DNA from: Streptomyces inusitatus
Lineage (GTDB): Bacteria; Actinomycetota; Actinomycetes; Streptomycetales; Streptomycetaceae
Assembly: GCF_014651115.1 (NCBI RefSeq)
Contig: NZ_BMWG01000021.1
Location: 1 to 64,000, forward strand
DNA length: 64,000 bases
Direction of reading: 5' to 3'
Shown here: positions 27,097-34,787 of the stretch, piece after piece
Position numbering within the stretch: the first letter of the stretch is position 1
Layout of the letters: the number at the start of each line of letters is the position of its first letter
Notes under the pieces: model-generated
Seen by the model: the letters and a program-made list of their open reading frames with translations, nothing else
Database searches by the model: none
Told to the model about the DNA's origin: nothing
Made by a program: the position numbers and the translations under genes

Positions 27097-28035
27097 CTAC
27101 TTCACCGCGCCCGCCATCACCCCCGACACGAACTGCTTCTGGAACGCGAAGAACACCGCCAGCGGAATGACCAGCGACAGAAACGCCCCCGGCGCGAGGA
27201 CGTCGATGTTGTTGCCGAACTGCCGCACCTGCCGTTGCAACGCCACCGTGATCGGCGCGCTCTCCGAATCGGCGAAGATCAGCGCCACCAGCATGTCGTT
27301 CCACACCCAGAGGAACTGGAAGATCCCCAGCGAGGCGATGGCCGGCGCGCCCAGCGGCATCACCACCCGCGCGAACAGCCGCAGCTCGCCCGCCCCGTCC
27401 AGCCGCGCGGCCTCCAGCAGCTCCCGGGGGATCTCCGCGAAGAAGTTCCGCAACAGGAAGATCGCGAACGGCAGACCGAACGCCACATGGAAGAGGATCA
27501 CCCCGAGGGTCGTCTCGAAGAGCCCGACCCGGCCGAAGAGCTCGGACACCGGCACCAGCGCCACCTGCACCGGGACCACCAGCAGGGCGACCACCGCCAT
27601 GAACCACCAGTCGCGGCCGGGGAACTCCATCCAGGCGAAGGCGTACCCCGCCAGCGATCCGATCACCACCACCAGCACCGTCGCCGGAACGGTGATCATG
27701 ATGCTGGAGAGCAGCGAGCCGGTGATCGCGTCGTTCTCCAGCAGCCGCGCGTAATTCTCCGTCGTCAGTTGCGCGGGCGCGGTGAACACCTTCCACCAGC
27801 CGCTCTCCGCGATGTCGGCGGGCCCGCGCAGCGAGGAGATCAGCAGCCCGAAGGTGGGCATCAGCCAGAACAGACCCACCAGCACCAGGAAGACCCGGGC
27901 CGCGCCGCCGCCCGCCCGGGCCGCGAGCCGGGCCGGAAGGGAGCGTTTCGCCTTCACCGCGCCACCACCCGTCGTGCTCGTCGTGCTCGTCGGCGTCGTC
28001 CGGGTCGTCCGGGTCGTCGGGGTCGTCGGGGTCAT
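27097..28035 (-). CDS. Carbohydrate ABC transporter permease (MalG type)
   Basis: 312 residues, inner-membrane component of a sugar importer. A Thr-rich N-terminal tail (repeated TPTTPTTRTT) precedes six membrane segments. The EAA loop, which contacts the ATPase, reads ELLEAARLDGAGELRLFARVVMPLGAPAI. The C-terminus FFAFQKQFVSGVMAGAVK is typical of MalG-like subunits. ATG 28035 overlaps the stop of the upstream permease by 4 bases. No ATPase gene is in the operon, so a shared one such as MsiK is likely. Confidence 0.92.
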   Translation of the reverse strand: MTPTTPTTRTTRTTPTSTTSTTGGGAVKAKRSLPARLAARAGGGAARVFLVLVGLFWLMPTFGLLISSLRGPADIAESGWWKVFTAPAQLTTENYARLLENDAITGSLLSSIMITVPATVLVVVIGSLAGYAFAWMEFPGRDWWFMAVVALLVVPVQVALVPVSELFGRVGLFETTLGVILFHVAFGLPFAIFLLRNFFAEIPRELLEAARLDGAGELRLFARVVMPLGAPAIASLGIFQFLWVWNDMLVALIFADSESAPITVALQRQVRQFGNNIDVLAPGAFLSLVIPLAVFFAFQKQFVSGVMAGAVK

Positions 28036-29402
28036 CGGCGGTTCTCCCTTCGCATACGGCGGATGTTGAAGAACATCACCGGGATCACCAGCACCAGCAG
28101 CAGCACCGCGATCGCGCTGCCCACTCCCAGATGTGCGTCCGAGCCGAAGGACGACCGGTACAGCTGGAGCGCCAGCACATTGGCGTCGTCCTGGGCCGAG
28201 CCCGGCGCGATGATGTACACCAGGTCGAAGATCTTCAGAACGTTGATCATCAGCGTGACCAGCACCACCGCCAGGACCGGGGCCAGCAGCGGCACCGTCA
28301 CCCGGCGGAAGACCTGCCACTCGTTCGCGCCGTCGATCCGCGCCGCCTCCAGCAGCTCACGCGGCACGCTCGCGAGCCCCGCCGCGATCAGCACCATGGC
28401 GAACCCCGCCCACATCCAGACATAGCTGCCGATGATCGCCGGAGTCACCAGCGACGGCCCGAGCCAGCTGACGCCGTTGTACTGCTCCCGGAAGTTCTCG
28501 GCGGGCAGCCGCAGCAGCGTGCCCTCCGCCGAGGCCGGCAGCGAGAAACCGCCGTCCGCCCCGGCCCGGGCGGTGGCGACCACCTCGCCGTCCCGCACCG
28601 CCTCCACAGTGATGCCCTTCAGCCCCAGCTCCTGGGCGTCCACCACATTGGGCCGGCCGCCGCCGCCCCGGGTGAAGTCCAGCCAGGCAGTGCCCGCGAT
28701 CCGGCCGTCCGCCGCAGGGGTCTGCGCCGGGGCCCGGGCCGGGCGCGCGCCGGACGGCATCCGCGCCGGGGCGACGCCCACCAGCGGCAGCAGCGCCGGT
28801 TCGGCCGCGCTCACCGGTTTCTCGGTGAGGTACGAACCCCCGCCGCCGGGCTTCAGCGGATGCACCGGCAGCGGACGCGCCCCGGGGAAGCCCCCCGACT
28901 CGGCGAAGCTGTCGTGCACACCGACCCAGACCGCGTTCGCCACGCCCCGGTCCGGGTCCTGCTCGTACACCAGCCGGAAGATGATCCCGGCGGCGAGCAT
29001 CGAGACGGCCATCGGCATGAAGACGATCAGCTTGAACGCGGTGCCCCAGCGGACCCGTTCGGTCAGCACGGCGAAGATCAGCCCCAGCGCCGTCGCCACG
29101 GCGGGCGCGACCGCCACCCACACCGCGTTGTTCTTCACCGCGACGAGGATGCTGTCGTCGGTGAAGATCCGCGCGTAGTTGTCGAAGCCCGCGAAACCGC
29201 CGCCGGACTCGTCGAAGAAGGACCGATGGACCGAGTACCCGATCGGGTAGACCACGAGCGCGCCCAGCAGCACCAGCGCCGACAGCAGAAAACCGGCCAC
29301 GAGGGCTTTACGGGTGCCTGTCACGCTCTTGCGCCGTGGAGCGGCGGGGGCCGCGGGGCCCGTGGGATCCGCCGGTCCCCCCGCTGTCGTCGCGGTGGAC
29401 AC
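28032..29402 (-). CDS. Carbohydrate ABC transporter permease (MalF type) with large extracytoplasmic insertion
   Basis: 456 residues, about 150 longer than common sugar permeases of this type. Membrane segments occur near 35-55, 92-112 and 122-143. An extracytoplasmic insertion follows (about 165-315) before the remaining segments. Its second half (RIAGTAWLDF, LKGITVEAVRDGEVVATARAGADGGFSLP; about 234-295) looks like an SdrD B/transthyretin-like beta-sandwich. The EAA loop is RELLEAARIDGANEWQVFRRVTVPLL. E. coli MalF has a comparable P2 loop that contacts the binding protein; by analogy this one may dock the lipoprotein encoded just upstream. The start is GTG 29400-29402, 3 bases after the binding-protein stop. 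Confidence 0.9.
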   Translation of the reverse strand: MSTATTAGGPADPTGPAAPAAPRRKSVTGTRKALVAGFLLSALVLLGALVVYPIGYSVHRSFFDESGGGFAGFDNYARIFTDDSILVAVKNNAVWVAVAPAVATALGLIFAVLTERVRWGTAFKLIVFMPMAVSMLAAGIIFRLVYEQDPDRGVANAVWVGVHDSFAESGGFPGARPLPVHPLKPGGGGSYLTEKPVSAAEPALLPLVGVAPARMPSGARPARAPAQTPAADGRIAGTAWLDFTRGGGGRPNVVDAQELGLKGITVEAVRDGEVVATARAGADGGFSLPASAEGTLLRLPAENFREQYNGVSWLGPSLVTPAIIGSYVWMWAGFAMVLIAAGLASVPRELLEAARIDGANEWQVFRRVTVPLLAPVLAVVLVTLMINVLKIFDLVYIIAPGSAQDDANVLALQLYRSSFGSDAHLGVGSAIAVLLLVLVIPVMFFNIRRMRRENRR

Positions 29403-29405
29403 CCC

Positions 29406-30767
29406 TCAGTCCTTGTACGCCTTGGCGGCGTCCGACTCCAGCTTCCGCTGGATTCCCGCCACATCCTTCGGGTCCTTCAGAAAGTCCTGGAGCCGCTTCC
29501 AGAAACCCTCGCCGGGTGTCCCGCCGAACGACTGCGGCATCTGGTCCGACATGTCGAAGCGGAAGTCGTCGCCCGCCGCGATCAGCGCCTTGGCGATGGA
29601 ACGCTGCACCTCATTGGGGTACACGGCCAGGTCCAGCGATTTGTTCGGGGAGACGAAACCGCCCTCGGCCGCCTGGATCCCCGCCGCGTCCGGCGAGGCG
29701 AGGAAGGTCAGCAGCGCCTGCGCGCCCTTGCTGTCCTTGAGCGCCACGGCGGCGTCGCCGCCCGTCACCACCGGCGGTTTCGCGCCGACCGCGGGGAACG
29801 GGAACACCTTGGCGTCCTTGCCGATCTCCGCGTCGGTCTGCGCGATGTTGACGCCCACGAAGTCGCCCTCGAAGACCATCGCGGCCTTGGGCTGGTCCCC
29901 GCCGGTGAACGTCTGGGTGACCGACGCCGGGAACTCGGTCTGGAGCGCGCCGTCCGCGCCGCCCGCGATCAGGGCCTCCTCGCCGAAGAGCTGCCCGAGG
30001 GCGGTCAGCGCCTCCCGTACCGAGGGATCCGTCCACTTGATCTTGTGCTCGGCGAGCCGGTCGTACTTCTCCGGACCCGACTGGGAGAGATAGACGTTCT
30101 CGAACCAGTCGGTGAGCGTCCAGCCGTCCGCGCCCGCGACCGACACGGGCGTGACGCCCGATGCGGAGATCGTCTCGGCGGTGGTCAGAAACTCCTGCCA
30201 GGTCTTCGGCTCCCGCACGCCCGCGTTCTCGAAGACGGCGCTGTTGTACCAGACCAGCGATTTATTGGCGGCCTTGTAGTAGACGCCGTACTGCTCGCCG
30301 TCGACCTGGCCGATCGCCTGCCAGCCCGGCGAGTAGTTTTCGGCCAGCTCCGCCCGGGCCGCCGGTCCGACCGGCTTGGCCCACTCCCGTTCCACCGTCT
30401 GCCGGACGGCCCCGGGCTGCGGAAGCATCGCCACATCCGGCGGGCTGCCGCCCGCGATCTTCGTCCCGAGGAAGTTGACGATCGGGTCCTGCGCGGGCAC
30501 AAAGGTGACCTCGGCCCCGGTCCGCCGTTCGAACTCATCGAGAACCTTGACGAAGTTCTCCTGCTCAGGCCCGCTCCACACCGCTGTGACCTGGATCTTC
30601 TCACCGTCCAGCCGGGGGAGTTCGACCCCGGGCGGACTCGGTTTCCCGCTCTCGCCCCCACTGCCGCCCTCATTCCCGCCGCCCCCGTCGCCGCACGCGG
30701 CGAGGGTGAGTGCGGCGATGACGGCGAATACCGCTGCGGCCTTGCCCGTGCGAAGAGTTGTGTGCAT
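29406..30767 (-). CDS. Sugar ABC transporter substrate-binding lipoprotein
   Basis: 453 residues. The signal peptide ends in the lipobox LAAC with Cys25, followed by a Gly-rich linker. The mature part is a cluster B type 1 (MalE-like) binding protein: VTAVWSGPEQENFVKVLDEFERRTG, GGSPPDVAMLPQPG, YGVYYKAANKSLVWYN, KAAMVFEGDFVG. The sugar is not predictable; alpha-glucosides are one possibility for this group. It is the first gene of a three-gene operon with two permeases downstream. The promoter must lie in 30768-30980, where I see no strong operator palindrome. Confidence 0.92.
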   Translation of the reverse strand: MHTTLRTGKAAAVFAVIAALTLAACGDGGGGNEGGSGGESGKPSPPGVELPRLDGEKIQVTAVWSGPEQENFVKVLDEFERRTGAEVTFVPAQDPIVNFLGTKIAGGSPPDVAMLPQPGAVRQTVEREWAKPVGPAARAELAENYSPGWQAIGQVDGEQYGVYYKAANKSLVWYNSAVFENAGVREPKTWQEFLTTAETISASGVTPVSVAGADGWTLTDWFENVYLSQSGPEKYDRLAEHKIKWTDPSVREALTALGQLFGEEALIAGGADGALQTEFPASVTQTFTGGDQPKAAMVFEGDFVGVNIAQTDAEIGKDAKVFPFPAVGAKPPVVTGGDAAVALKDSKGAQALLTFLASPDAAGIQAAEGGFVSPNKSLDLAVYPNEVQRSIAKALIAAGDDFRFDMSDQMPQSFGGTPGEGFWKRLQDFLKDPKDVAGIQRKLESDAAKAYKD

Positions 30768-30980
30768 TTCTGCCCCGTCTCTCGCGTGCGCTGTCCCGTT
30801 GCCCGACAGGTGTATGCCCCGGCTCCGGGGGCCCGCAATACCGGACGGGCGACCCGAGAGCCTTTCGTGATCCCTCTGTGAGGTGATCTCGCCCGCGTCC
30901 CGCCCGCGCGGCTGCCGAGCCTGGCCGGTTCACCCCTTGCCAACTGCCAACCGGCGCCCGGGGACCGGCCCGGGGGAAGG

Positions 30981-33900
30981 TCAGGGGTGTACGGGGGAGA
31001 GCGGCGGCACCGGGGCCGCGTCCACCAGATGCGCCGCGCGCTCCAGGGCGCTCGCCAGCAGCGCCAGGTCCGTCGGCCCGTTGCCCAGCTCGCGCACCGG
31101 ACGGCTGGTGGGCGGATCGCCCATCCGCTCCCACTCCAGCGGCACCACGGTCGGCCGCAGTGTCGCCGTGCGCGGAATACGGCCCGTCACCCGGCCGCCC
31201 TGGAAGGGCGTCACCCGGCCGTCCGGGAGCATCAGCCTGCCCCGCCCCGGAACGGGATCCTCCGGCCCGGCCGACGCGGGCGGCGCGTCCAGCACCACCC
31301 GCAGCCGCGCACCGCGCGCGGGCTCCGTGTCCGCGGTGCGCTCCGGACGGGCCGAGGTCGCCACCAGATGCACCCCGAGCCGCGCGCCGTCCCGCGCCAC
31401 GGCCTCCAGCGCCCGCACCACCGAACCGGCGGCCGGCCTGCCCGTACTCCCCAGGGCGGGGGCCACCAGCGCGTCGAAGTCGTCCACCAGCACCACCAGC
31501 CGGGGCAGCGGCCGCTCGGCGAGTGCCGGGACGCGGTTGCGCGCGCCGGGGCGCAGCCGGAGCGTGCGGCTCGGCGGGGATTCGAGATCGCCCCGCGCCG
31601 TGCCGTCGTGCTGCCCGGCTGAGGCGGAGGTGGCTGCGGACGCGGAGGTGGCCGCGGACGCGGAGGTGGCCGCGGACGCGGCTGCGGAGGCGGTGTGAGG
31701 GGCCGGGGCGGAGACCGAGGGGGCGGGGGGACGCTGGCCCACCAGCCGCTCCGCGACCTGCCGCCGGGTCTGGCTCTCGGCGAACTCCACCCCGCCCAGC
31801 AGCTCGGCACGCCGCTTCAGCTCCGCGCCCAGCGCCTGCGCGAAGGCCCGCATCCGCAGCGGGTCGCTCGCCACCAGGTGCTCGGCGACATGCGGCAGCT
31901 CCTCGCAGACCGCGAGCCCCTCGCCGCGCCCGCCGCCCGCTCCGTCGACGAGCAGCAGCCCGACCCGGTCGGGGCGGCCGGCGGCCGCCAGCGAGGCGGC
32001 GACCGAGCGCAGCAGCTCGGTGCGGCCACTGCCGGGCGGGCCCTCGATCAGCAGATGGGGGCCGTCCTCGGTGAGATCGAGGGCGACCGGGCCGTCCGGG
32101 CCCGCGCCGAGGACCACGGCCCCGTCGGAGGTGCCCGAGGCCCAGCGCGCCATCAGCGAGGCGGGGGTGGCCCGGGCCAGGCCCAGCTCGTCCAGCAGCC
32201 GGGCCGACCGGGGCAGCGCCGTGGCTGCGCTCGGGCCGGGGCCCGTGCCCTCGGTGCGCAGCGGGGCGAGCGCCCGCGCGAACCGCTCGGCCCAGGCGGC
32301 GGAGACCGCGTCCACGGAGGCCGGGACGCCCTGGCCCGCGGGCAGCCCGCCGGCCGTGCGCAGCAGCCGCAGCGCGGTGGCGACATCGCCGCTGAGTATG
32401 GCGACCGCGCCGCACTCGCGGAAGGCGAGCGAGGCTTCGCAGGCCGTCTCGTAGGTGGCGGCTATCGGGGAGAGCGGCGAGGCGGCGGGGGTCTCCGCCA
32501 GCACGATCAGATGGATTCCGGCGGCCGGCCCCACGCCCGCCAGCCGGGCCGTGGTCTCGCGCAGCGCGGCCGAGCCGGGGTCTCCGTCGACGACGACGAC
32601 GGTACGGGGGCCTTCGTGGCCGGCCGCCGCCCGCGCCACCGCGTCGCGGTCGGCGCTGGGCCAGCCGGGGCCGAGCGGGCCGTCGTCCAGCCGCCGGACC
32701 AGCTCGGCGGTCCGCGCGGCGGCCTGCTCCTTGTCGTACGCCAGCAGCAGCCGGCAGTCCTGGCCGTGCGCGGGGCGCAGATGCGGCAGCCAGCCGAGCC
32801 AGGACCACTCGGCCCTGCGCTCCTCCAGGCTCCGCGCCCGGTCCGCGCTGATCAGCACGATCTCCAGATCGGCCGGCGCGTGCAGCGCGGCGAGCTGCGC
32901 CACGGCGGCGCGGGCGGTCCCGGCCAGCCGCTCCCGGGGCCCGGCGAGCCCGAGCGACCCGGCCTCCCGCAGACCGGCGGTGACCGGTACGGACGAGAGC
33001 CCGTCCCGGTCGGCGGTGCCCAGCCGCAGCACCAGCGACTCGGGGTGCGCGGGCCCGCGCTCCCACAGCCGGGGCCCGGGGCCGAGGGCGGTGAGCAGTA
33101 CGGCGGCGGGGTCGGGCCAGATGTCGGAGACGGGGGCGGCGGGGACCGGGGGCTCCGGCTCCGGACGCACCGGCTCCACCGGCTCCTCCCGGCCCCCGGC
33201 GAGCCTGCGGGCCCAGGCCCCTATGCCCCGCTTGCGCGGCGGCTCGGGGAGCGGGGCGGGCGGGACGGCCAGGGCCGCGTGGGTGCCGCCCGCGCCGGGC
33301 CCGGGCGTGCCGGAGCCGTCCGGCTCCTCGTACGCCGAGTCCGCCGGGTCCGTCGAGCGGACCGGGGCGTACTGCGCGGGCACCCGGGAGGTCAGCCCGA
33401 GCGGGGCGGCCCGCGGACCGGCCGCCCCGCTCGTGGATATGGGCGCCCGGACGCCGGGGGCCTCCCCGGCGCTCTCCACGCCCTCGGGGCCTTCGGCGGG
33501 CCCGCCGGATTCATCCCCGGATTCCGTGTCTGTGTCCGTGTTCGTGCCCGTGTCGGTGCCGACGGCGGCGGCGGACGACGGCACGCGCAGATGTCCCTCT
33601 CCGTCGGGGACCGTCACCAGCGGCGGTACCCGCCCGCCGGCCGTCAGCCGCAGCGTGGACTCGCCCAGCCGCAGCAGCGCGCCCGGGGGCAGCCGCACCG
33701 GGCCGGGGCCCACCGGTCTGCCGTCCAGCGAGGTGCCGTTGGTCGAGCCCAGGTCCGCGACGGTGACCCGGCCGTCGTCCCCTATCGTCACCTCGCAGTG
33801 CAGCCGCGAGACATCGGGATCGGCCAGCGGGACGTCGGCCTCGGCCGAGCGGCCGACGGTGATCCGGCCGCCGTGCAGCAGATGCACCCCGCCCGCGTCC

Positions 33901-34283
33901 GGCCCGGCGACGACATGGAGCTGCGCGGAGGTGTCGGTGCCGGGCGGCTCGGCCTCGCCGGGGAAGTGGAGCGAGAGCACCGCACCGTCGACCAGCGGCG
34001 GCTCGCCCAGCACCCGGCGCTGGGCGTCGAGGCGCTCGTCTCCCGCGTAGACCACGACGGGGCCGTGGGCGTCCGGCCCGGCGACGGCCGTCGCCAGGGC
34101 CGATGCCACGGCGGCCAGCGCCGTGCCGGCGGGCGCGGTGACCAGGACGTCGCACGCGCGCGCGCCCGAGCGCCCGCGCGAGCCGGAGCCCGCTCGGATC
34201 CCGGAAACCGCGCCGGACCCGGACGCGCTTCCCGCCGCGGACTGCCCGCCGCGCGGCGCGGACACGGTCAGCCGGAGCTGCAT
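30981..34283 (-). CDS. FHA-domain protein with FtsK/EccC-like ATPase domain
   Basis: 1100 residues from ATG 34283 (MQLRLTVSAP). An N-terminal EssC-like region (VVVYAGDERLDAQRRVLGEPPLVDGAVLSLHF) is followed by an FHA domain (about 125-205: ITVGRSAEADVPL, SRLHCEV, DLGSTNGTSLDG), which binds phosphothreonine. A long disordered linker leads to EccC/FtsK-like modules: WERGPAHPESLVLRLG with LREAGSLGLAGPRERL, then a P-loop GPPGSGRTE (about 747-755) and a Walker B-like LLLVDGAG. A further degenerate module (LVVLVDDFDAL) follows, interrupted by an Ala/Ser minisatellite. EccC proper has membrane segments and several P-loops; here I see no membrane segment and one good P-loop. It is divergent from the kinase genes pkaA and pkaB, which could phosphorylate its partners. 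The substrate is unknown. Confidence 0.82.
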   Translation of the reverse strand: MQLRLTVSAPRGGQSAAGSASGSGAVSGIRAGSGSRGRSGARACDVLVTAPAGTALAAVASALATAVAGPDAHGPVVVYAGDERLDAQRRVLGEPPLVDGAVLSLHFPGEAEPPGTDTSAQLHVVAGPDAGGVHLLHGGRITVGRSAEADVPLADPDVSRLHCEVTIGDDGRVTVADLGSTNGTSLDGRPVGPGPVRLPPGALLRLGESTLRLTAGGRVPPLVTVPDGEGHLRVPSSAAAVGTDTGTNTDTDTESGDESGGPAEGPEGVESAGEAPGVRAPISTSGAAGPRAAPLGLTSRVPAQYAPVRSTDPADSAYEEPDGSGTPGPGAGGTHAALAVPPAPLPEPPRKRGIGAWARRLAGGREEPVEPVRPEPEPPVPAAPVSDIWPDPAAVLLTALGPGPRLWERGPAHPESLVLRLGTADRDGLSSVPVTAGLREAGSLGLAGPRERLAGTARAAVAQLAALHAPADLEIVLISADRARSLEERRAEWSWLGWLPHLRPAHGQDCRLLLAYDKEQAAARTAELVRRLDDGPLGPGWPSADRDAVARAAAGHEGPRTVVVVDGDPGSAALRETTARLAGVGPAAGIHLIVLAETPAASPLSPIAATYETACEASLAFRECGAVAILSGDVATALRLLRTAGGLPAGQGVPASVDAVSAAWAERFARALAPLRTEGTGPGPSAATALPRSARLLDELGLARATPASLMARWASGTSDGAVVLGAGPDGPVALDLTEDGPHLLIEGPPGSGRTELLRSVAASLAAAGRPDRVGLLLVDGAGGGRGEGLAVCEELPHVAEHLVASDPLRMRAFAQALGAELKRRAELLGGVEFAESQTRRQVAERLVGQRPPAPSVSAPAPHTASAAASAATSASAATSASAATSASAGQHDGTARGDLESPPSRTLRLRPGARNRVPALAERPLPRLVVLVDDFDALVAPALGSTGRPAAGSVVRALEAVARDGARLGVHLVATSARPERTADTEPARGARLRVVLDAPPASAGPEDPVPGRGRLMLPDGRVTPFQGGRVTGRIPRTATLRPTVVPLEWERMGDPPTSRPVRELGNGPTDLALLASALERAAHLVDAAPVPPLSPVHP
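31624..31677 (-). repeat. 18-bp minisatellite in the FHA-ATPase gene
   Basis: Three tandem 18-bp units (GCGGAGGTGGCYGCGGAC) at 31624, 31642 and 31660 code for an Ala/Ser/Thr-rich stretch, ASAATS-like, inserted in the C-terminal ATPase-like module. Confidence 0.85.
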
Positions 34284-34787
34284 CGCCGTCAGCAATCCCT
34301 TCTGCACAGGGCGCCCGGCGGGGGAGCCGCCTCGGACCGCCCCCACCCGGCAGGTCGGCACGGGCCACAGGGCTCCCGCCCCCACGGCTCCGTGCTGAGG
34401 GCATCCTCGCACCTGCCACTGACAACACGCCCGGGTACCGGCAATAAGTGATCTTGATTGGTCCGCTCCGGACGGAAAAGTGCCTGGTTGGGTTCTCCCG
34501 GCCGCCGGTGTGATGTGTACGGCACACCCGGTGCGGCAACCTTCTCCCCCGCGCGGACGTCTTCTTTCTGCGGCGTCCGGACCGCCGCGACCGCCGCGGA
34601 CCGCCGCGAGGGCCCGGAGCGTGCCGGACGAAGATCGTCCGGACGGCTCACCGGGTGCGGCCTGTGGACAAACAGCCGGTGTCGCACCCGGCGGCACTAA
34701 AGTGGTCCGGAAACCCGGGCGGAGTCACCGCGGGCCCGGAGCACGCAAGGACCACGCAAGGACCACGATCAGCAGGGAGCGCATGAC
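34284..34787. promoter_or_regulatory. Divergent promoter region between the FHA-ATPase gene and pkaA
   Basis: 504 bases without a supported gene separate the two starts. An AT-richer island (around 34440-34465, GCAATAAGTGATCTTGATTG) is the likeliest promoter zone. AGGGAG at 34774-34779 is the pkaA ribosome binding site. No palindrome stands out. Confidence 0.4.
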
